The notes: generated by a model from the sequence alone, not told the origin. A stretch of DNA of 64,000 nucleotides from Bacillota bacterium (GCA_023426125.1 JAFABI010000046.1:103275-167274); one strand, 5' to 3'; positions 53,049 to 62,410 are shown, counted from the stretch's first letter. Made by a program: numbers and translations.

Positions 53049-54020
53049 ATGAGAGTTATTGAAATAGCAGATTTAAGCAGAAATTTCAAGGTTGCAAAGC
53101 GTGATGGAAGTTTTATGCAATATATGTTTCATCGCAAATATACTACGGTCGAAGCCGTTAAAGACATTAGCTTCAATATTGATTCCGGTGAATTGGTCGG
53201 CTTTATAGGGCCAAATGGAGCAGGCAAATCCACAACAATTAAAATGATGGCAGGTATTCTTGTGCCGACAACCGGCGAGTTAAAGGTATTTGACAGAATT
53301 CCATATCAAAACCGTAAACTAAACGCTACAAATATCGGGGTGTTGTTTGGTCAGCGTTCGCAACTCTGGTGGGATTTGCCTGTCAGCGATACTTTCAAGC
53401 TTCTGAAGAAGATATATAAAATCCCCGATGATGTATTCGAAGAAAATACAAAATCTTACGGAGAAATATTGGGGATTGGAGACTTCATCAATCATCCCGT
53501 TCGTCAGTTGAGTTTAGGACAGCGGATGCGAGCAGATTTATGTGCTTCCCTTCTTCATAATCCGAAAATATTATTCTTAGACGAGCCTACTATAGGTTTG
53601 GATGTAGTCGTTAAAAAACAAATCCGTGAAATGATTCGTGGTATCAACGCGCAAAAAGGTGTCACAGTTATATTAACTACTCATGATATGAAAGACATTG
53701 AAGAAATTTGCAATCGCATTATCATGATTGACAAAGGCAAAATAATTATAGACGCACCGATGAATGACGTAAAGAACAAATTTAAAGGCAGCAGTACAAT
53801 TACCGTTGTCTTTGACAAACCTCCGACATTATTAGAGCTTGAGCGAGTGGAGAACATAAAATTGGAAGAGAACGGTAAAGCTTCAATTTCGTATAGTTCC
53901 GCTGTTATTTCTTCTGCGGAAATCGTTTCTTCGTTAGTAGCTCAATATAAAATTGTTGACATCAACATTAAAGAGCCTGAAATTGATGATATTATCCGAA
54001 ATTTATATGCCCATCAATAG
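53049..54020 (+). CDS. ABC exporter ATP-binding protein
   Basis: 323 residues. Walker A GPNGAGKST, signature LSLGQRMRADL, Walker B ILFLDEPTIGLD and the H-loop TTHDM are all present, so it should hydrolyse ATP. The N-terminus (KVAKRDGSFMQYMFHRKYTT) is typical of the DUF990-partner ATPases that export antibiotics or other small molecules. The ATG at 53049 is used because GAGGAG lies 7 bases upstream; the TTG at 53034 overlaps the previous gene. Confidence 0.92.
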   Translation: MRVIEIADLSRNFKVAKRDGSFMQYMFHRKYTTVEAVKDISFNIDSGELVGFIGPNGAGKSTTIKMMAGILVPTTGELKVFDRIPYQNRKLNATNIGVLFGQRSQLWWDLPVSDTFKLLKKIYKIPDDVFEENTKSYGEILGIGDFINHPVRQLSLGQRMRADLCASLLHNPKILFLDEPTIGLDVVVKKQIREMIRGINAQKGVTVILTTHDMKDIEEICNRIIMIDKGKIIIDAPMNDVKNKFKGSSTITVVFDKPPTLLELERVENIKLEENGKASISYSSAVISSAEIVSSLVAQYKIVDINIKEPEIDDIIRNLYAHQ

Positions 54021-54031
54021 GAGGAAGGAAT

Positions 54032-54829
54032 ATGTGTGATTTATCAAGTAATTTCGGTAGTTATATTTGCTATGATGAAAAGAATACTCGCGTGCTAAAC
54101 ACTATTGATAATACATTCCGAATGGAGGCTCTAAATCTTGGTGCTGTAGAATATCATATACCTGCAATGATTGATAAAGAAGTGCTAGAACGATGCGGTT
54201 ATTTTACCTCATTTCCGCATCACTTAACGGTGGCTGCTCATGCAAATCATGAGTCGTATAAGCTAATTATCGATGAAAAAACAATGACATCCGATACAGC
54301 TACAATTTCACAGCAATACTTTACTCCGGCTGCTTGTTTACATGTATACCCAATGCTTGAGAATCAAGAGATAGCCCAGAAGTTAATAACAACAAAAGCT
54401 AGAGTATATCGGTATGAGGACGCTCGTTTTGATGGGAGTACGCGTCTATGGGACTTTACAGTAAGAGAGATTGTTTTTGTCGGAACACTTGAATATGTTA
54501 CAACATCATTGGAGTACATGAACAAATGGGCATTAAGCTATGCAGACCAAATAGGCTTGCATGTGTATGTGGCTTCAGCAAATGACAATTTTTATCCAAC
54601 AAAGAAAAACGCGATAAAGCAAAGACTACAACTTTCAAATTCATTGAAGTTTGAACTTGTAGTAGAAGTCAATGGAAATCCATTAGCTATATCTTCTTTC
54701 AATTTCCATGACACACATTTCAGTAAATCCTTTAATTTTGATAATGATGGAAAAATCGTGACCGGATGTGTAGGCTTTGGGCTTGAAAGATGGGTTGCTG
54801 CCATTAAGCATCATGGAATTGAGCTATAA
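54032..54829 (+). CDS. Amino acid:[carrier protein] ligase, class II aaRS-like
   Basis: 265 residues homologous to the seryl-tRNA-synthetase-like enzymes that load an amino acid onto a carrier protein instead of tRNA. The class II motif 2 region is VYRYEDARFDGSTRLWDFTV; motif 3 is GCVGFGLERW (245-254). The zinc ligands of this group correspond to C102 (PAACLHVYP), E146 (REIVFVG) and C245. It lacks a tRNA-binding arm, as expected. The next gene encodes a free carrier protein, the classic pairing. AGGAGG precedes the ATG. Amino acid probably Gly, Ala or Ser-like by family knowledge; not provable here. Confidence 0.85.
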   Translation: MCDLSSNFGSYICYDEKNTRVLNTIDNTFRMEALNLGAVEYHIPAMIDKEVLERCGYFTSFPHHLTVAAHANHESYKLIIDEKTMTSDTATISQQYFTPAACLHVYPMLENQEIAQKLITTKARVYRYEDARFDGSTRLWDFTVREIVFVGTLEYVTTSLEYMNKWALSYADQIGLHVYVASANDNFYPTKKNAIKQRLQLSNSLKFELVVEVNGNPLAISSFNFHDTHFSKSFNFDNDGKIVTGCVGFGLERWVAAIKHHGIEL

Positions 54830-54916
54830 GAGCAATAGTTTGAAAGATTAAAAACAAACAACAAACCCATAAGCACAGCTTTATGCCGAAAGCGAAGCGG
54901 CGGAATGGAGATTATT

Positions 54917-55180
54917 ATGGATATAGAAGAAATCAGAAAACACATACATAAAATCGTTGATGACAATAATTTACTTCCAGGTGGTAACATTATTGAAGAT
55001 GCGGCATCGCTTAAAGAATATGGATTAGATTCTATTGGCATTGTTGATCTAATTGCTACGATTGAAGAGGAATATGAATTTGAGTTTGATAACAACGATT
55101 TAGAATTGGACAATTTTAAGAGCATTATCGCTATCGCTGATTTGGTACAGCATAAAATGGAATCAGGTGAAAGCGTATGA
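54917..55180 (+). CDS. Free acyl/aminoacyl carrier protein
   Basis: 87 residues, acidic, four-helix carrier fold. The phosphopantetheine Ser is S39 in EYGLDSIGIVDLI. The ATG at 54917 is used because GGAG lies 6 bases before it; the ATG at 54905 overlaps that site. It sits between the aaRS-like ligase and a hydrolase-carrier fusion (ATGA overlap with the latter). Probably the acceptor of the ligase and donor for a BtrH_N-type transferase. A phosphopantetheinyl transferase is not in the window. Confidence 0.9.
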   Translation: MDIEEIRKHIHKIVDDNNLLPGGNIIEDAASLKEYGLDSIGIVDLIATIEEEYEFEFDNNDLELDNFKSIIAIADLVQHKMESGESV

Positions 55181-57663
55181 AAGATAGTTCAATAGCGTTA
55201 TCGGCAAAGTTAGAGCAAATTGTCATTTCAAATCAATATGCGTCAATTTCATTTTCTTTGGATAATCCGTGTTCCTTAAACAGATGGCTTGTTTCAGCGG
55301 CTGTTTGTATGAAAAATTATGACTTAGACGCTGATGTTCGTTGCACATTAGATAATAAAATTGTAGCTGGAAGTGAAACCGATACCGAATTAAAAAATGA
55401 GATTGAAAATAACTGGCGTTACTATATTTCTGATGACAACATATCGTTTTATAAGCGTAATTCACCCGAGAAAATGTTTTCTGCTCCTACCTCTAAAACT
55501 GAAGAAAAATATATTTATGCCTTGAATTGTGTAATAGCCAATAAAGAGGCAGAACGCTTAATACATATATCAACAATGATGCCAATGCCATTGAGACTTT
55601 GGATAAACGGAGAACTTGTTTTTGCTGATACTATTGCCTTTATACAAAAAAATCATATACTCTCTTATCGTTTCAGAAAGGGCATAAATACGATTTTAGT
55701 TGAAAAACCACTCTGTGCTTGGAATAGGCGACTTCATATGACGCCAAAATATTTTTCCATATCTATACGGCCAAAGGACACAGTAATTAATAATGAATTC
55801 GCATATGAAGTTAATGAATCTTCCATATTAGCTAAATATTTAGAGCAATATACAATCATTCCGAACAAACTATTTTATGAAATAAATGAACCAATTCAAT
55901 TGTTTGTTACCTCGAACAACTCGGCAAGTAAAAAAATTGATATTTCATTATCATCTTCTTTTGAAGATATCTATATTGATGTAGCTTGTAATACTGGAAA
56001 TATAATCAGCATTCCAACAAACAGTAGCTTGTGCGGTGTTATAAAAATATCGGTTGGCAAGCAGTCATCATTCGTTTTTATGGGATGTTATTCTGAGTAT
56101 ATTGTACAACTAAAGGAAAAAATAAAATATATAGATACTAAAGAGTTAGACGTATATAGTTTATTATTTAATGCCGATATTTTAGATGCCTCGCGAGGTC
56201 TGGTTGTTAATGCGATTGAGCCAATACATTCTTACTATTCGCAACCTGTATTAAAAAAACTTTTTGCACTCGAAAATTACTTTAGATATCATGAATTAAG
56301 CAATGCATTGGTAAATGGTTTTATAGCGTTAGAAAGTCCTATTGACAGGGTTCCGTTCGCTTGTTGCTTGGAATTGCCAAATGATTATGATAAAGGAAAA
56401 CTCTACCCATTAGTAGTGCATTTGAACTTTGATGATAGCCTTACCCGTATACCAACAAATCCCATTAGAGTATTAAAAACAGATAATTCTGATATAGTCT
56501 CATTAACACTTTGTGGTCGCGGGGATTATATTAATGACTATATAAATTCTTACGAAATAATATATTCAATACGAGAAATTATCAAGAGCTATAAAATTGA
56601 TTCGGATAGGGTTTCATTGGTTGGATTATGTACTGGAGGTAGGCGAGGATTTGAATTGATAAATAAATATCGCAATATTTTTTCTGCGATGTTCTCGTTC
56701 GCAAGTACATCTATCAGTTCGCAAGAAACTACAAGAATTGTGCCGATGATTCAACTTTGCAATATAGACGATATGTTTTATAATGGAGCGACTGTGTTAA
56801 GCCGTACAGTAAATACGGTTAAAAATACGTTTAGCATAAGTGGATTTGAACATGAAGAACTAATCGACTATTATTGTCATTCTGGTATAGTTAAGTTAAT
56901 AACCCCGTACCAAAGAAAAATGAGAACAGAAAATGATATACAATGGGGCATTAAAGGCATATATTTAAATCCCTGCTGTGTAGTGAAGCCAAATTTATCA
57001 GACAGAGAAAAAGAACGTAAACTTCTGTTGCTTCTTACAAAGCCCATTATCTCAAGAGCAAGAAATTACAATGTACCTGTGATTGAAATTACTGATGAAG
57101 CTAAAATGGATTCTTGCAACTTAGTATTTATTATTGATCCTAATATGAGATTTAAATGCCCATCAGATGTACTTGATGTATTAAATCGTTTGGTAGATAA
57201 ATTTAGTGTTGTTACTGATAGTGATTTTATTACTATTACTGAAAATCCTTTTAACCCTCAAAAAAAAGCTGTATTTATTACTTATTCAAATAGTGAGTCA
57301 TTAGATAGAATAATGGATTTGTGGAGCAGTTTTGAAGTTAACGAATTATTATACAAATCATCAATCATTATAAATGAAAAGGAGTTACCGAAGATGAATG
57401 AGATGGAAGTCAGAGAAAAGGTAATCGAAATTATCAATTCTGTTTTGGAAAACGTCAGTATTACTGAGAAACTGAATGATGATGACTTATCACAGCTTGG
57501 CATAGATTCGATTAAATTCATAAGCATAATTGTTGCCATCGAGGAAGCATATGAAATCGAGGTTCCTGACGAATATCTTCTGATAGCAGCGATGAATACG
57601 ATTGACAAAATGGTGACGGTTGTCTTGGATGCATTGGGAAATAAAGCTGTAACGCAGAATTGA
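55177..57663 (+). CDS. Alpha/beta-hydrolase-like protein with Cys nucleophile fused to a carrier protein
   Basis: 828 residues. The N-terminal ~330 residues are beta-rich and unrecognised. Residues ~385-620 resemble an alpha/beta hydrolase or esterase (CCLELPNDYDKGKLYPLVVH; SLVGLCTGGRRGFELINKY). The nucleophile position is Cys (C485 in GLCTGG) instead of the usual Ser. Residues ~745-820 form a carrier domain with S778 in QLGIDSIKFISI. The gene overlaps the free carrier gene by ATGA. It could be a transacylase or thioesterase acting on its own or the partner carrier. No known fusion of this design was recalled. Confidence 0.72.
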   Translation: MKDSSIALSAKLEQIVISNQYASISFSLDNPCSLNRWLVSAAVCMKNYDLDADVRCTLDNKIVAGSETDTELKNEIENNWRYYISDDNISFYKRNSPEKMFSAPTSKTEEKYIYALNCVIANKEAERLIHISTMMPMPLRLWINGELVFADTIAFIQKNHILSYRFRKGINTILVEKPLCAWNRRLHMTPKYFSISIRPKDTVINNEFAYEVNESSILAKYLEQYTIIPNKLFYEINEPIQLFVTSNNSASKKIDISLSSSFEDIYIDVACNTGNIISIPTNSSLCGVIKISVGKQSSFVFMGCYSEYIVQLKEKIKYIDTKELDVYSLLFNADILDASRGLVVNAIEPIHSYYSQPVLKKLFALENYFRYHELSNALVNGFIALESPIDRVPFACCLELPNDYDKGKLYPLVVHLNFDDSLTRIPTNPIRVLKTDNSDIVSLTLCGRGDYINDYINSYEIIYSIREIIKSYKIDSDRVSLVGLCTGGRRGFELINKYRNIFSAMFSFASTSISSQETTRIVPMIQLCNIDDMFYNGATVLSRTVNTVKNTFSISGFEHEELIDYYCHSGIVKLITPYQRKMRTENDIQWGIKGIYLNPCCVVKPNLSDREKERKLLLLLTKPIISRARNYNVPVIEITDEAKMDSCNLVFIIDPNMRFKCPSDVLDVLNRLVDKFSVVTDSDFITITENPFNPQKKAVFITYSNSESLDRIMDLWSSFEVNELLYKSSIIINEKELPKMNEMEVREKVIEIINSVLENVSITEKLNDDDLSQLGIDSIKFISIIVAIEEAYEIEVPDEYLLIAAMNTIDKMVTVVLDALGNKAVTQN

Positions 57664-57671
57664 GGGGAAGC

Positions 57672-59219
57672 ATGTCAGAAACACCGAAAAAAATAAATGT
57701 AGCAGTTGTGTCAAATATAATTTTTGATCCGTATTTTTTGCAGCTGATGAAAAAGCAATTCGCTCCTGTCGAAATTGGAGTTCACCCGATTCCTTATGAC
57801 GAAAGGAATGAGAGCATATATAAGACGCAGCTCAACTCTGTGGATGCTATTGTTGTGTGGCTAAATATTGAGACTTTAACATCGGATTTACTCAAAGCTG
57901 AAGAAGATATCGTTTTCATTTGTAAGCGGCTTCATACCGATATATTAAAACATTCAAACACCCATATTCTTTGGTTTACCTTCGAGGATTATTATATGAA
58001 TTCGCATATTTCGCATGGTCGGATTTTTAGCGATCTGATTAACCGCTTAAATTTTCAGGTGTTTGATGCAATTAAAGGCGGCGAAAACATCACTTTTATT
58101 AACTTAAGCCATCTTATCGCAGATGTAGGCATAGCTAACACATACGATTCAAGGGGTAAATATCGGTGGAACGCACCATATTCAAAAGCATTGATTGAGG
58201 CCGCTGTTAAGGAAATACACAAGCAATATCTTATTGAAAAGGGCATCACAAAAAAATGCCTTGTTCTTGACTGTGATAACGTCCTTTGGGGAGGTATACT
58301 CTCCGAAGATGGCGTAGAAAACATCAAGCTCGGAGGGGGTGGATTCGGGCGGCCTTATCAGGATTTTCAAAGGTTTGTCCTGTCGCTATATTACCATGGT
58401 GTTATTCTTGCTGTTTGCAGCAAAAATGATGTACACGATGTTTTAACTATGTTCCGCGAACACAACGAAATGATTTTGAAAGAAGAACATATTGCTTGTT
58501 TTCAAGTGAATTGGGAGAATAAGCCGGATAATATAAAGCGGATAGCAGAAACGCTTAACATCAGCCTTGACACCATGGTTTTTGTTGACGATTCTCCCAT
58601 TGAGATTGAAGCCATGAAATCCATGTTACCGGAAGTAACAGCGATTTTATATGAACGCGATTCGGTCTATGATAAACTATCCTGTTTTAATTTGAAAAGC
58701 AACGTCAGTATAGCGGATATTGAAAAGCGAAATGAAACCTATCGAACCAATCAATCCCGCGAAACCTTAAAATCGCAATATCAAAGTTATGACGAATACA
58801 TAGCCGCTCTTAAAATGAAAATGGACATTCACGTAGCGTTGCCGATTGAGTACAGTCGTATTGCGGAGCTTACCCAACGTACCAATAAATGCACCAATGG
58901 TAAACGATATACGGTAGCGGAAATCAAAAGCCGCGTTGCCTGTAGAAATGTTCATCTGTACTCTCTTTCCGTTTCCGACCGTTTTTCTGATTTAGGGCTT
59001 GTGGGTGCTTTGGAGGTTGAGCGCGATACACTAACTCTTTTCTGTTTATCGTGTCGCGCTTTGGGGCGCGAAATTGAAGACAAGCTGTTGGCGTTCATCG
59101 CGGACAAACACCAACTCCATAAAATTACGTTTGAGTCTACAGGCAAGAACGAAAATATAAAGCCTATTTTTACACAGGAATTCCCTAATGCTACCCTAAC
59201 AAACCGCGAAAACTCCTAA
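57672..59219 (+). CDS. FkbH-like HAD-family protein
   Basis: 515 residues. The N-terminal ~190 residues match the FkbH N-terminal region; the HAD core has D200 and D202 in LDCDNVLWGG, KND (motif II area), and MVFVDDSPIE (motif III/IV); the C-terminus is GNAT-like (ALGREIEDKLLAFI). FkbH proteins convert 1,3-bisphosphoglycerate to glyceryl thioester on a carrier. Here the carrier may be the free protein or the fusion upstream. The ATG at 57672 follows GAGGGGAAG; TTG at 57660 overlaps the preceding stop. Confidence 0.88.
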   Translation: MSETPKKINVAVVSNIIFDPYFLQLMKKQFAPVEIGVHPIPYDERNESIYKTQLNSVDAIVVWLNIETLTSDLLKAEEDIVFICKRLHTDILKHSNTHILWFTFEDYYMNSHISHGRIFSDLINRLNFQVFDAIKGGENITFINLSHLIADVGIANTYDSRGKYRWNAPYSKALIEAAVKEIHKQYLIEKGITKKCLVLDCDNVLWGGILSEDGVENIKLGGGGFGRPYQDFQRFVLSLYYHGVILAVCSKNDVHDVLTMFREHNEMILKEEHIACFQVNWENKPDNIKRIAETLNISLDTMVFVDDSPIEIEAMKSMLPEVTAILYERDSVYDKLSCFNLKSNVSIADIEKRNETYRTNQSRETLKSQYQSYDEYIAALKMKMDIHVALPIEYSRIAELTQRTNKCTNGKRYTVAEIKSRVACRNVHLYSLSVSDRFSDLGLVGALEVERDTLTLFCLSCRALGREIEDKLLAFIADKHQLHKITFESTGKNENIKPIFTQEFPNATLTNRENS

Positions 59220-59221
59220 GT

Positions 59222-59344
59222 TCACTCTCTCGCCATAATGTATTTGTTAACGAGGAGTTCAGGAAAAAGGTTTTTATTGAAATTATCAAGTTTCTTGACA
59301 GTCAAAAGTTCTTAGAAAAAAAGATAACCCTTTCAAGCCAATAG
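59222..59344 (+). pseudogene. Gene fragment, possible alpha/beta-hydrolase C-terminus
   Basis: After the FkbH stop the +1 frame reads SLSRHNVFVNEEFRKKVFIE, then IIKFLDSQKFL and a TAG. The His-Asn plus a helical tail recalls the C-terminal end of alpha/beta hydrolases. No start codon and no ribosome site; it looks like a remnant. Confidence 0.35.
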
Positions 59345-60112
59345 CTTCGCACAATCTTGTGAAGGAGTTCGTTACTGTTCAGGCACCAGGCATAATAATT
59401 AATCCTACTGCTTCAATAGTTATAAGAATTGGGAGCATATCTATTGATGTATCGGACAGTTGTCATCCGGATACACTACGCAATGTCCTGGAGGCTCTTG
59501 GCGCATATGCTTGATCTTGCAACCGGCACACAGGTATATATCGCCTGTGGAGCCACGGACCTTCGGAAAAGTTTTACTGGTCTTGCTGCGATTGTAAAGC
59601 TCCGGTTTAAATTGGATCCGTACTCGAAATGCATGTTCGTATTCTGTAACAGAAGCCATAACCTCATAAAAATATTACAATGGGATGGTTCGAGTTTATG
59701 GCTCTTCATGAAGCGGTTGGATAAAGGAAATTTTCGTTGCCTGCCTCAAAGAAAGGCAAGCTAATAAATACTAGAAAACCATGGAAGTACTAGAACTAAC
59801 GGAAATCGGCTTACGCACGCCAGAAATTGCAAAGAGGGCTGTTGATAAAAACTTTGGACTGCTGTAATTATTGTAAAAATGCCCTAAAACAACTGAAAAT
59901 GTTGAATAAAAAATAGATGAATATTACAAGATGCATGAACAAGGCCAATGGAAATATCGCAAGAAGACGATTTGTAAAAATACCAGGCCATCTTCGGAAT
60001 CCATTGTGGATCCTTACAAGAGACTATATTGTGTATGTTCAAGGAAGGGAAAAACCTAGGGACATGGTATAGCCAATAGAGTATTCTATGATTTAATAAG
60101 GGAGTGTTTCTA
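59345..60112. other. Gene-poor spacer of insertion-sequence debris
   Basis: 768 bp with an IS66 Orf2 piece (59507-59764) and a weak IS21 IstA-like stretch (~59915-60030, EYYKMHEQGQWKYRKKT and VDPYKRLY in one frame, interrupted). The final ~50 bases carry the ribosome site of BtrH_N protein 3. No intact gene. Confidence 0.6.
59507..59764 (+). mobile_element. IS66 family Orf2 (TnpB-like) fragment
   Basis: Encodes VYIACGATDLRKSFTGLAAI, LDPYSKCMFVFCNR, KILQWDGSSLWLFMKRLDKG, the hallmark sequence of IS66 Orf2. The usual C-terminal ~30 residues are missing and no IS66 transposase (Orf3) follows, so the element is a remnant. Confidence 0.85.
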
Positions 60113-61738
60113 ATGGCATTGGAAGTTCAACATATATTTCTTGATGGACTAAACTGTTATGAAAAAAGTATTTTGTCTGTGATTTCTTGGCTTGGTTATG
60201 ATTATGAGCTAGCTTTTTCGGAATCATGGGGATTTAAATTAGATTATCATCAGGAGCTATGGGGTTATAAAATAGATCCTGATAGCCATTTTTGTGACGA
60301 ATTGCTTGAATCATATCACGGAATTTCTCTTTCCATCGGTAATCAGATACCAATCAATGAATTCCTGGAATTAGTTGAAAATGAACTGATGAAAAATTTA
60401 CCTGTAGTTATACTACATGATCCATTCTGGTGCCCATGGGATAAGTTTTACCAGAAGCGCCATAGTAGTGGCCATGCCTTTATTGTGAATGGAATAGAAA
60501 AAGGTACACTGGATATAGAGTGCAGTGACCCTTGGTATGATAAGCATAATCTGCGACTTTGTAGGAATGATATAAAGAATGGATTGCTAAGGTATATTAC
60601 ATTTCATCCCTTAGACTCAAAGCCAAAGGAGTTCGACTGGAAGCAAATGCTTTTACAAGCTGTTCGGAAATTGGAAATATGGGATGAACGAGTAGACAGC
60701 TTTGACAGTATTCGATTATTTGGCCAGCAATTAGGTATTGGCCTTGATCTACGTCTAGAGTTCGGTGATCAGGTTGATAATATCTGGTATTCACCTTTAT
60801 ACTCGAAAATAAACATGTTACGCAATAATAGATATAAGTTTTCAAAAGCACTTCAGTTTCTGGCAAGAGTATATCATCAACCGGAATTAGAAGATTTATC
60901 AAGTCAATTTAATATATGTGCCTCTAAATGGTTAATCATCAACCAAATGCTTGCCAAAGCCTATGTGTTGCAAAATGTATATAGAGGTTTTGATAAAATA
61001 TCAAAAAGAATCATGGATATTGCAGATATGGAAGAATTGTTTGCGAAAAGATTGTATAATCTTGCTCATGAAGATAGTAAAGAGAGCCTGGCATGCAGTT
61101 TATATAAAAACAATGATGTATTAAAAAGTAATATAGATTCTATCCATCCGCTTTTATACATGGTGGATTTGAAACAATATCTTAACAATAACGGATTGGA
61201 TACAAATATTGAAATAAATTCTCTTGCGAATTTTACTGGAAATGGTAAGTATCTCTTTATAGAAGATGGCTCAATGTTGCGAACCATAAAAGTTGAGAAT
61301 ATGCAATTCAGATTTCCGCAGGTAGATTATGGGGTAAAAGATAATATATCTTGTGAAGGTCAAGAAATCCTTCTGTATATAGGCGCTTGTGAAAGCATCA
61401 TGCTTTTGGGGTGCTGTGAGTATGGCAACTTTACTGATTACTTCAACATATCATATCATGATGGAGATGATGAAAAAATATTGGTATCTTTAACGGATAG
61501 TTGGGAGTGCAATCCTAAATTTGGTGAAGCTGTAGCACTTCGAGTTAGAGAGGTAGAAAAAAGAGGTGTGGAAGTAATTGTGAAGGAGGAAGTACATGGT
61601 ATTTATGCCTGTGAGTATCGGTTATGCAAGAAAAAAAGACTTAAAAGCATTCACCTGCCAGACTGTCCTAACATGCATCTATTCGCTATTACATTACAGG
61701 GGTGTGTGATTGCGAATAACAATTATGAACAACAATAA
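60113..61738 (+). CDS. BtrH_N-domain protein 3 (putative carrier-protein-dependent acyltransferase)
   Basis: 541 residues, full-length paralogue of 25965 and 39770. Candidate catalytic residues are C15 (GLNCYEKSILSV), His in SSGHAFIVNGIEKG and Asp in CSDPWYD; the CPWD motif (DPFWCPWDKFY) is kept as in paralogue 1. The C-terminal beta-rich domain shows FTGNGKYLF, DNISCEGQEI, CCEYGNF and CPNMHLFAITL. The ATG at 60113 follows GGGAG; the GTG at 60104 overlaps that site. It closes the right side of the island. Confidence 0.72.
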   Translation: MALEVQHIFLDGLNCYEKSILSVISWLGYDYELAFSESWGFKLDYHQELWGYKIDPDSHFCDELLESYHGISLSIGNQIPINEFLELVENELMKNLPVVILHDPFWCPWDKFYQKRHSSGHAFIVNGIEKGTLDIECSDPWYDKHNLRLCRNDIKNGLLRYITFHPLDSKPKEFDWKQMLLQAVRKLEIWDERVDSFDSIRLFGQQLGIGLDLRLEFGDQVDNIWYSPLYSKINMLRNNRYKFSKALQFLARVYHQPELEDLSSQFNICASKWLIINQMLAKAYVLQNVYRGFDKISKRIMDIADMEELFAKRLYNLAHEDSKESLACSLYKNNDVLKSNIDSIHPLLYMVDLKQYLNNNGLDTNIEINSLANFTGNGKYLFIEDGSMLRTIKVENMQFRFPQVDYGVKDNISCEGQEILLYIGACESIMLLGCCEYGNFTDYFNISYHDGDDEKILVSLTDSWECNPKFGEAVALRVREVEKRGVEVIVKEEVHGIYACEYRLCKKKRLKSIHLPDCPNMHLFAITLQGCVIANNNYEQQ

Positions 61739-61785
61739 ACTCCCGGTATGCCGGGGGGCCAAAGAACTTAGGGAAAAAATAAGAA

Positions 61786-62091
61786 GTGAATATAGAGCTG
61801 ACAATTGAAAATTTGCTATATCACACTAGCGGAATACCCTTTAAAACTTTAGGGAGTATACCGAAAGGTGAGACTGAAGATATGCTTGAAAAAGCTGTTA
61901 GAACGCTGGAAGGCATAAAACTGGATTTCTATCCTGGGTCCAAGTATTCATATACCACAATAAACTATGATGTTTTAGGTCTTATAATACAGAATATATC
62001 AGGAATATCATACGAAAAGTATATGAAAGAGAATATTTTATCTCCATGGCAATTGGCAGCAGTGGACAAAAGGAAAAGTCAATACCTTTGA
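61786..62091 (+). pseudogene. Serine beta-lactamase-like hydrolase fragment
   Basis: 101 codons match the middle of beta-lactamase/penicillin-binding-like serine hydrolases (LTIENLLYHTSGIP, PGSKYSYTTINYDVLGLII, ISYEKYMKENIL, with the YxN-like TTINY). The N-terminal part with the catalytic SxxK and the C-terminal part with KTG are missing. A pseudogene remnant lying just after a sequence copied from the end of a BtrH_N gene (61768-61795). Confidence 0.75.
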
Positions 62092-62212
62092 GGTAGCTGG
62101 CGACCATTGTTTGATCCTACAACTGCCATATGTAAGAGCGTTAGCACACTTGATTGATAAGATAATTAAGGGGCAATATAATGATGCAAAAAAATTAGCT
62201 GGTTCGACTTAA
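62048..62212 (+). pseudogene. Possible type II thioesterase C-terminal fragment
   Basis: In the frame shifted from the serine hydrolase piece, 54 codons read NWQQWTKGKVNTFEVAGDHC followed by LILQLPYVRALAHLIDKII and a TAA. The W..T.G.....G.H pattern recalls the end of NRPS type II thioesterases with the catalytic His. No start codon; remnant. Assignment is tentative. Confidence 0.3.
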
Positions 62213-62410
62213 CAGTTTTAACTATCTAAATGTTATATAAGAAAGGTTAATTCTTTAAGATCATAACATCATTTATTAACTACGTAGCTTGAGTAAACTG
62301 AACTCGTAAAACTCTTAATAAATATGAGCAAATAATGGTCTCAGAAGTTATTTACAAGTATCAAAGAAAGTGATAGCGTTAACAACATAGGGTAAGAGGG
62401 AGAATTAAAC

